A stretch of 10,056 bases of DNA. Source: Pseudomonadota bacterium. GTDB taxonomy: Bacteria > Pseudomonadota > Alphaproteobacteria > Paracaedibacterales > CAIULA01. The stretch covers positions 1 through 10,056 of the forward strand of contig JAJZHT010000036.1 of assembly GCA_021804455.1 (NCBI GenBank). Reading direction: 5' to 3'. The notes under the pieces were generated by a model. The model did no database searches. It had not been told where the DNA came from and worked only from the letters and a program-made list of their open reading frames with translations. Each line of letters starts with the position of its first letter. The stretch's first letter is position 1. Position numbers and translations under genes: made by a program. Positions 5,556 through 10,056 of this stretch are shown here, in pieces.

Positions 5556-6313
5556 ACCTAGACTTTTTGAGATCAATAAAATTTTGTCTTAAATCAGGAA
5601 TTTTTTCTCTTTCCTTATTAGGGATGGTGGAAATGGCATGGGCTAAGAAACAGGTTTTAACTTTGAATGAAGATGAAACGCTGATTGTTAAAGTTATTAG
5701 TCAAGAGGGGCCTATTCGTATTAGTGTGAAGGGAGATCGCCTTCAAGATGTCATGGGTTTAGATGAGTCGATCAATGTCGAAAAAGATGAAACCCACGGT
5801 CTGCTATATTTACGAAACGTGGACAAGAAGCAATCTTTAACGTTCATTACAGAGGGAGGGGTCTTTCAAGACATCACGTTGATTCCTGAAGCGCACGGTG
5901 TTTCAGTGATCGTCATGAGAAGCAAGGATTATGAAGAGGACCCTGCTTTGAAAAAGTCTCTTTCTTCTTTCCGTCAATTCGCCTCTTCAGCCATGAACGC
6001 CCAACCTCCCTTATCCTTTCAAGAGCAAGTTTTGGTCCTTATTAAGCAGCTTTATCAAGGGAGGGGGGCTTTAGAAGAACAAGAGGCCATTCCTGAACGT
6101 TTCACAACTTATAACGTTGTTGCAAAACCTCTTCGTTCTCTTCAAATGGAAGGTATGAGAGGAGAGGTTTATGAAGTGGTCAATACAACCGATACGACTC
6201 TCAATCTGGTTGAAAAGGATTTCTATAGAATTGGGGACTATGCGTTAAGCATTGGTAAAAAACAGTTAGAAAGTGCTGAAAAAACTCTCTTAATTGTTGT
6301 TCGTCATGGTTAA
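5552..6313 (+). CDS. traK: Conjugal transfer protein TraK, secretin-like (F-type T4SS)
   Basis: This 253-aa periplasmic/outer-membrane protein is equivalent to VirB9. In F it forms the core complex in the outer membrane with TraV and TraB. A signal peptide is visible: basic residues (R7, K10), a hydrophobic core at about 16-28, and an AWA site at 29-31 before KKQ. The mature part has an N-terminal beta-rich domain (EDETLIVKVISQEGPIRI, about 40-57; FITEGGVFQDITLIP, 98-112). The C-terminal domain ends in a conserved region, RGEVYEVVNTT through FYRIGDYALSIGKKQL (203-239). Length is close to F TraK (about 242 aa). The ATG at 5552 overlaps the traE stop (ATGA), with AGGAG at 5540-5544 seven bases upstream. 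Confidence 0.9.
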   Translation: MNLDFLRSIKFCLKSGIFSLSLLGMVEMAWAKKQVLTLNEDETLIVKVISQEGPIRISVKGDRLQDVMGLDESINVEKDETHGLLYLRNVDKKQSLTFITEGGVFQDITLIPEAHGVSVIVMRSKDYEEDPALKKSLSSFRQFASSAMNAQPPLSFQEQVLVLIKQLYQGRGALEEQEAIPERFTTYNVVAKPLRSLQMEGMRGEVYEVVNTTDTTLNLVEKDFYRIGDYALSIGKKQLESAEKTLLIVVRHG

Positions 6314-7628
6314 CTTTTTTCTGCATAAAATAAACCTGTTGAAGTCGTCTTTTCAGGCTTTGACGAGGTTTAAACAGTACCTGCTTTTCTTTGGAGCGAT
6401 AGGTACGGTTCTAATGAGTGTCTCGGTCGCTTTAAAAGTAAAGTTTTTTAATAAGGCCGCCTCGCAGACTGAGAAAACCATTCTCTCTCCAGCAAAACAG
6501 AAAAAGATTAGGATTGAGTCAAGCAGTGTCCGTTTAAATCAGCAAGAGGTATGGGTTGACCGTTTAGAGAAAGAACGGGATCTTTTAAAGAAAAGAGTTG
6601 AAGAACTTGAGAAAATGGTTATACCTCTGGCTCAACAACAGTTGAGTCATGCTCATTCCTCACCGTTAAAGACTCATCTTATCCCTAGCACTTCACAAAC
6701 CCTTAATCCTGATTTTCTAGGCTCCACAGGGGATGCACAGACAAGTTTTAGTCCGCCGGATCAGGATCCTGTTGTTTTGAAAGATAAAGCAGGAGGCGTA
6801 TTTTCTGATAAACCTCAACAAAAAGTTCCGTATCAACGAATTTCTTTTAAACTCGATCCTCAATTTTCCAAGAAAATCAAAAGGTCAATCGATCATTATG
6901 TTCCCGCCGGAAGTTTTGTGAGAGGTGTCCTCACAAGCGGGGTGGTCGCTTCGACTTCTATTCAGGCCAGTGCTAATCCTCAACCGGTTCACATTCAACT
7001 AACAGATTTAGGAAATCTGCCTCGGGGTTTTAAGACCGATGTTAAGCAATGTTTTATTATTGGCTCAGCTTATGGAGATTTACCTTCTGAACGCGTTTAT
7101 ATGCGTTTAGAAAAGCTTTCCTGCGTGGAACGGAAGACGGAGGAAGTGATTGAACTTTCTGTTGATGGCTATGTTGCGGGCGAAGATGGAGCTAATGGTT
7201 TACGGGGTCTGATTGTGGATCGATCGGGGCCTGCCATGCGCAACGCTTTTGTTGGCGGATTCTTTTCCGGAATGGGGGAGTTTTTGGGTCAACAAAAATC
7301 GACTATGCCTACTTCTATCCATCAAAGCGGTGTTGCCATGGTCAGCCCTTTGAATGCTCAACATTTGATGCAAGCAGGAGTGGGAAAAGGCATGGGTAAC
7401 GCCATGGAAAAATTCTCTGACTTTTATATTAAGCGGGCCGAGCAATTACAACCGGTGGTTGAAATTGAACCTGGTCGTAAAGTCGATGTGGTTTTCAAGG
7501 CAGGATTTGATATGAACCAAACCGTATACCGCCAAAGCCTGATGAATAACCGTGACAGCGAACGGCGAGACGTTGCATCTCGGACTGATGAACAATCTTA
7601 CCTACCTATGAAAGAATTAACGTCATGA
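6306..7628 (+). CDS. traB: Conjugal transfer protein TraB, VirB10-like (F-type T4SS)
   Basis: This 440-aa envelope-spanning scaffold links the inner-membrane parts to the TraK/TraV outer-membrane ring. The order of parts fits the family. A cytoplasmic N-terminus leads to a membrane helix at about 25-44. A charged heptad-like coiled coil follows at 81-108 (VDRLEKERDLLKKRVEELEK), then a linker rich in Pro/Ser/Gln (112-175). The conserved C-terminal domain starts with VPAGSFVRGVLTSG (199-212) and continues with SAYGDLPSERVYMRLEKLSC (254-273) and GVFSGMG-type FFSGMGEF (319-326). Cysteines C249 and C273 match the two conserved ones in F TraB. Length is near F TraB (475 aa). The ATG at 6306 lies inside traK with an 8-base overlap and no clear Shine-Dalgarno, implying coupled translation. 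A TTG at 6294 would add four residues. Confidence 0.93.
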   Translation: MVNFFLHKINLLKSSFQALTRFKQYLLFFGAIGTVLMSVSVALKVKFFNKAASQTEKTILSPAKQKKIRIESSSVRLNQQEVWVDRLEKERDLLKKRVEELEKMVIPLAQQQLSHAHSSPLKTHLIPSTSQTLNPDFLGSTGDAQTSFSPPDQDPVVLKDKAGGVFSDKPQQKVPYQRISFKLDPQFSKKIKRSIDHYVPAGSFVRGVLTSGVVASTSIQASANPQPVHIQLTDLGNLPRGFKTDVKQCFIIGSAYGDLPSERVYMRLEKLSCVERKTEEVIELSVDGYVAGEDGANGLRGLIVDRSGPAMRNAFVGGFFSGMGEFLGQQKSTMPTSIHQSGVAMVSPLNAQHLMQAGVGKGMGNAMEKFSDFYIKRAEQLQPVVEIEPGRKVDVVFKAGFDMNQTVYRQSLMNNRDSERRDVASRTDEQSYLPMKELTS

Positions 7629-8023
7629 ATCCCATTTTAAGGTCAGCTCTTCTTCTCGTTATCCCCATTATTTTGAATGCTTGCGCTCCTTTGGGTCAAG
7701 AAAGCTTTTCAACAGAACCGGGTTCAGGATTTGGTTGGAAAAGTATGCAAGAAAATCATCAAATTATTCACCAAACGGGAGAGAGTTTTGGCAGCCAAAA
7801 GCCTAACATTTTGCCTCTGACAATGACGCCAGACCCTTTTTTGATGCAGGCAGGACCCTTAACCTCAGTCCAGCGAGCGCCTGAACAAGTCGTAAGGGTC
7901 TGGTTTGCGCCTTATCAAGATGAACAGGGGAATCTTCATGAAGAGGGAGCCGTGCACACAGTCATTCAGACGGGTCAATGGACGGTCCCTCCTTTTTCTT
8001 TAGATGAAAAACCTTTGATGTAA
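7625..8023 (+). CDS. traV: Conjugal transfer outer-membrane lipoprotein TraV
   Basis: This 132-aa lipoprotein is equivalent to VirB7 and anchors the TraK/TraB core in the outer membrane. The signal peptide is hydrophobic (8-18) and ends in the lipobox LNAC with C20 as the lipidated residue. The C-terminal signature VRVWFAPYQDEQGNLHEE (90-107), followed by VIQTGQWTVP, matches F TraV (ALWIAPYIDNQDVYHQ, then FFVIKPSAW). It is shorter than F TraV (171 aa), mainly through a reduced middle linker, and lacks the extra cysteines that follow the lipobox in F TraV. The ATG overlaps the traB stop (ATGA). No traP lies between traB and traV, as in other compact tra operons. Confidence 0.88.
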   Translation: MNPILRSALLLVIPIILNACAPLGQESFSTEPGSGFGWKSMQENHQIIHQTGESFGSQKPNILPLTMTPDPFLMQAGPLTSVQRAPEQVVRVWFAPYQDEQGNLHEEGAVHTVIQTGQWTVPPFSLDEKPLM

Positions 8024-8053
8024 ATTATTTTCAAGCGAGAGGAAGCCAAAAAC

Positions 8054-10056
8054 ATGCTTAAAACTTTTAAACACCGTTTAAAAAAGCTTTTTATGGAGGA
8101 AGATCTTTATCAAGGGGCGTCGATGAGCTTAGAAACCTTTCGGGCTTATCATCTTTGTTATTCTTTAAAAGATAGTTTACCTTACGAGTCCTATGAAGAA
8201 GGAATTTATTTTAACCGTACAACGCTTGGTTTTGTCTTAGAAAGCTTACCCATCATGGGCTTTAGTGAAGAATCCCATAAGCAAATTTCTGGGCTTTTTC
8301 AATACCTCTTACCCGAGAATTCAAACATTCAGTTCCTTTTAATGGCAGACCCTTATATTGGAGGAGCTTTAGAAGAATGGCAAAAGGTGAGGGATCATGC
8401 ATCCTCTATTTTGAGTAAAGTTGCTTTTTATCGGACCCAGGCTTTTAAAGAGTTAGCCTCTTGCGAAGGAAAGGCCTTATCCGCTCGTTTTTTCCGTCTG
8501 ATTCTATCGGTGACATTGCCTTACGAGAAGCAAGCCTCTAAACCTTTAGCTCAAGCGGTTGGAGAAATGAAAGAATTAAAAGAACGACTCCAGGAAACCT
8601 TAAAGATGGTCGGTCTGCACTGTTTGAATTTGGCGCCTGCTTCGCTAATCAGTCTGATTGATGATTTCTTTTTTGCTAACCTTAAGGAACAGGGTTTTAA
8701 ACCTTTTGTTCCAGATTATAATCCCTATGATCCCATCCGTTTCCAGACGCCTACCCGAAATACTTCTCTTCAAGTTACAAAAAAAGGTCTCATCATTAAT
8801 GAGAACCAACAATATTTTCGGTCGTATCAAGTTGCCAAGTATCCCTTGCAATGGGATCAGTTCCATATGGGTGAATTGATTGGTAGCTCAATGCAATTGC
8901 TGCAACAACTACCCTTTCCGTTCTTTATTCATTACGGCATCCATATCCCCGCCCAAACAGAAATCCAATTTAAATTTACAACGAAGGCTTCGCACTTAGA
9001 ACGACAGCTCATCTCGCCGATTGCTAAGTATTTACCCACCATGGGTAAAGAGTGGCAAGAGTATCAGTTTGTTAAAAGACAATTGGCCGAAGGGCACCGA
9101 TTCGTTAAAACGCATATGAGTATTGCTTTCGTGGCTCCTCCTCATCAGGTCAATCGCTATGAACAAATGTTGCTCAATTTATATTTATCGAAAGGGTTCC
9201 AGTTAAGAGAAGACGATTTTTTCCATCTGCAATCTTTTTTGACTCTTTTGCCGATGAGCTTCAGCGATTCCTATTTGAAAGACTTGGCGTCCAGCAAAAA
9301 ACTAAAAACGACCATATCCTCTGAATCGGCAAACTTATTACCCATTCAAGGTGAATGGTATGGAACACAATCACCAGGCATGTTGCTGTTGGGCAGACGG
9401 GGTCAAATCACCTTTTGGTCTCCCTTTGATAATAATTCTGGTAATTACAACGTTTCCGTGGTTGGACGATCGGGCTCAGGAAAATCGGTGTTTATGCAAG
9501 AACTCATGACCTCAACCTTGGGTCAGGGGGGCCGCGTTTTTGTTTTAGATGTGGGGAGGAGTTTTGAAAAAACGTGCTTATTGTTAGAAGGTCAATTTAT
9601 TGAATTTACGCCGAAAACACCTCTCTGTTTAAACCCTTTTTCCAGTTTAAAAGGCCAAACAAGGGAAGAAGTTGAGGACTCTTTATCCATGTTGAAGTCT
9701 ATTCTCTGTACCATGGCCGCTCCTAACCTCGGTGTAGACGACTTAGAGGCTTCTTACCTGGAACAAGCCATGCGAGAAAGCTGGCGCCAATACCAGGAAA
9801 AGACAACTTTAACAAAGATTGCTCAAAGGTTGTTAGAGAATAAGGATAAAAAAGCAAACGGGCTCGGCATCATGCTTTACCCTTATACGAAAACAGGAAT
9901 CTATGGACGTTTTTTTGAAGGGGAAGCCAATGTTGATTTTCAGAAGTCTTTAGTTGTTTTAGAACTCGAAGAATTGAAAGAAAGGAAGGATTTACAGGCC
10001 GTTATTGTTCAAATGGTGGTTGTCCATATCACCAACCAAATGTTTTTAGGGGATCG
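8054..10056 (+). CDS. traC: Type IV secretion ATPase TraC, VirB4-like (5' part, runs off the window)
   Basis: The open frame runs from the ATG at 8054 to the window end without a stop: 667 codons of an expected 800-900 (F TraC 875 aa). TraC is the VirB4-type ATPase at the cytoplasmic face that powers pilus assembly. The N-terminal TraC_F_IV-type domain covers about residues 25-440. The P-loop domain opens with GNYNVSVVGRSGSGKS, with Walker A GRSGSGKS at 471-478 (K477). VFVLDVGRSFE follows (D499), then LCLNPFSS, and finally SLVVLELEELKERKDLQ, the block that precedes the Walker B aspartate-glutamate, which lies beyond the window. The ribosome site AGAGGAAG at 8038-8045 is eight bases from the ATG. 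The gap to traV is 30 bases. Nothing looks broken in the visible part. Confidence 0.93.
   Translation, partial: MLKTFKHRLKKLFMEEDLYQGASMSLETFRAYHLCYSLKDSLPYESYEEGIYFNRTTLGFVLESLPIMGFSEESHKQISGLFQYLLPENSNIQFLLMADPYIGGALEEWQKVRDHASSILSKVAFYRTQAFKELASCEGKALSARFFRLILSVTLPYEKQASKPLAQAVGEMKELKERLQETLKMVGLHCLNLAPASLISLIDDFFFANLKEQGFKPFVPDYNPYDPIRFQTPTRNTSLQVTKKGLIINENQQYFRSYQVAKYPLQWDQFHMGELIGSSMQLLQQLPFPFFIHYGIHIPAQTEIQFKFTTKASHLERQLISPIAKYLPTMGKEWQEYQFVKRQLAEGHRFVKTHMSIAFVAPPHQVNRYEQMLLNLYLSKGFQLREDDFFHLQSFLTLLPMSFSDSYLKDLASSKKLKTTISSESANLLPIQGEWYGTQSPGMLLLGRRGQITFWSPFDNNSGNYNVSVVGRSGSGKSVFMQELMTSTLGQGGRVFVLDVGRSFEKTCLLLEGQFIEFTPKTPLCLNPFSSLKGQTREEVEDSLSMLKSILCTMAAPNLGVDDLEASYLEQAMRESWRQYQEKTTLTKIAQRLLENKDKKANGLGIMLYPYTKTGIYGRFFEGEANVDFQKSLVVLELEELKERKDLQAVIVQMVVVHITNQMFLGD

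Noticed and set aside
7200..7445. Minus-strand open frame of 81 codons
   Set aside because: It is antisense to the conserved C-terminal domain of traB and has no independent support.
8645..8879. Open frames on both strands (minus 8645-8866, plus 8658-8879)
   Set aside because: Both lie entirely inside traC, whose frame from 8054 is open to the window end and carries family motifs. Their products have no recognisable features.
1..10056. CRISPR array, tRNA or rRNA genes, toxin-antitoxin pair or defence island
   Set aside because: No regularly spaced repeats, cloverleaf-like sequence or such gene pairs were seen. The only long repeat is the IS end.

Overview
The window looks like a piece of an AT-leaning alphaproteobacterial genome, probably of an intracellular or amoeba-associated lineage (Holosporales/Rickettsiales-like). 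That placement is inference. It rests on alphaproteobacterial-looking Pgk and PrmA, an isolated ccmB, a recently active IS5-family element, and a compact F-type conjugation operon like those in Rickettsia, Orientia and amoebal endosymbionts. No marker gene here fixes the taxon.

Layout. Bases 1-109 are the left end of an insertion sequence pointing out of the window on the minus strand. A block of ordinary chromosomal genes follows: a class II aldolase/adducin-family protein (minus), and then, divergently, ccmB (cytochrome c maturation), prmA (ribosomal protein L11 methyltransferase) and pgk (phosphoglycerate kinase). Converging on pgk is the 3' remnant of a tRNA methyltransferase-like gene (minus), cut off by a complete 852-bp copy of the same IS at 4073-4924. 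Directly beyond this IS lie the last codons of traL, then traE, traK, traB, traV and the first two-thirds of traC, in the canonical F order without traP.

How the parts relate. TraE (inner membrane), TraK (secretin-like), TraB (VirB10-like bridge), TraV (outer-membrane lipoprotein) and TraC (VirB4-like ATPase) are envelope and assembly parts of an F-type type IV secretion/conjugation machine. Their genes are tightly packed, with ATGA and similar overlaps.

The striking point is the junction. The complete IS separates two unrelated broken genes: a chromosomal methyltransferase 3' end on its left and a traL 3' end on its right. A simple insertion would leave two halves of one gene, so the IS marks a recombination joint, either integration of a conjugative element through a shared IS or an IS-mediated deletion. 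The IS promoter points into the tra operon, and a second, inverted IS copy touches the other end of the chromosomal block. I see no CRISPR array, RNA gene or recognisably new system. The main interest is this IS-mediated rearrangement and the decapitated tra operon.
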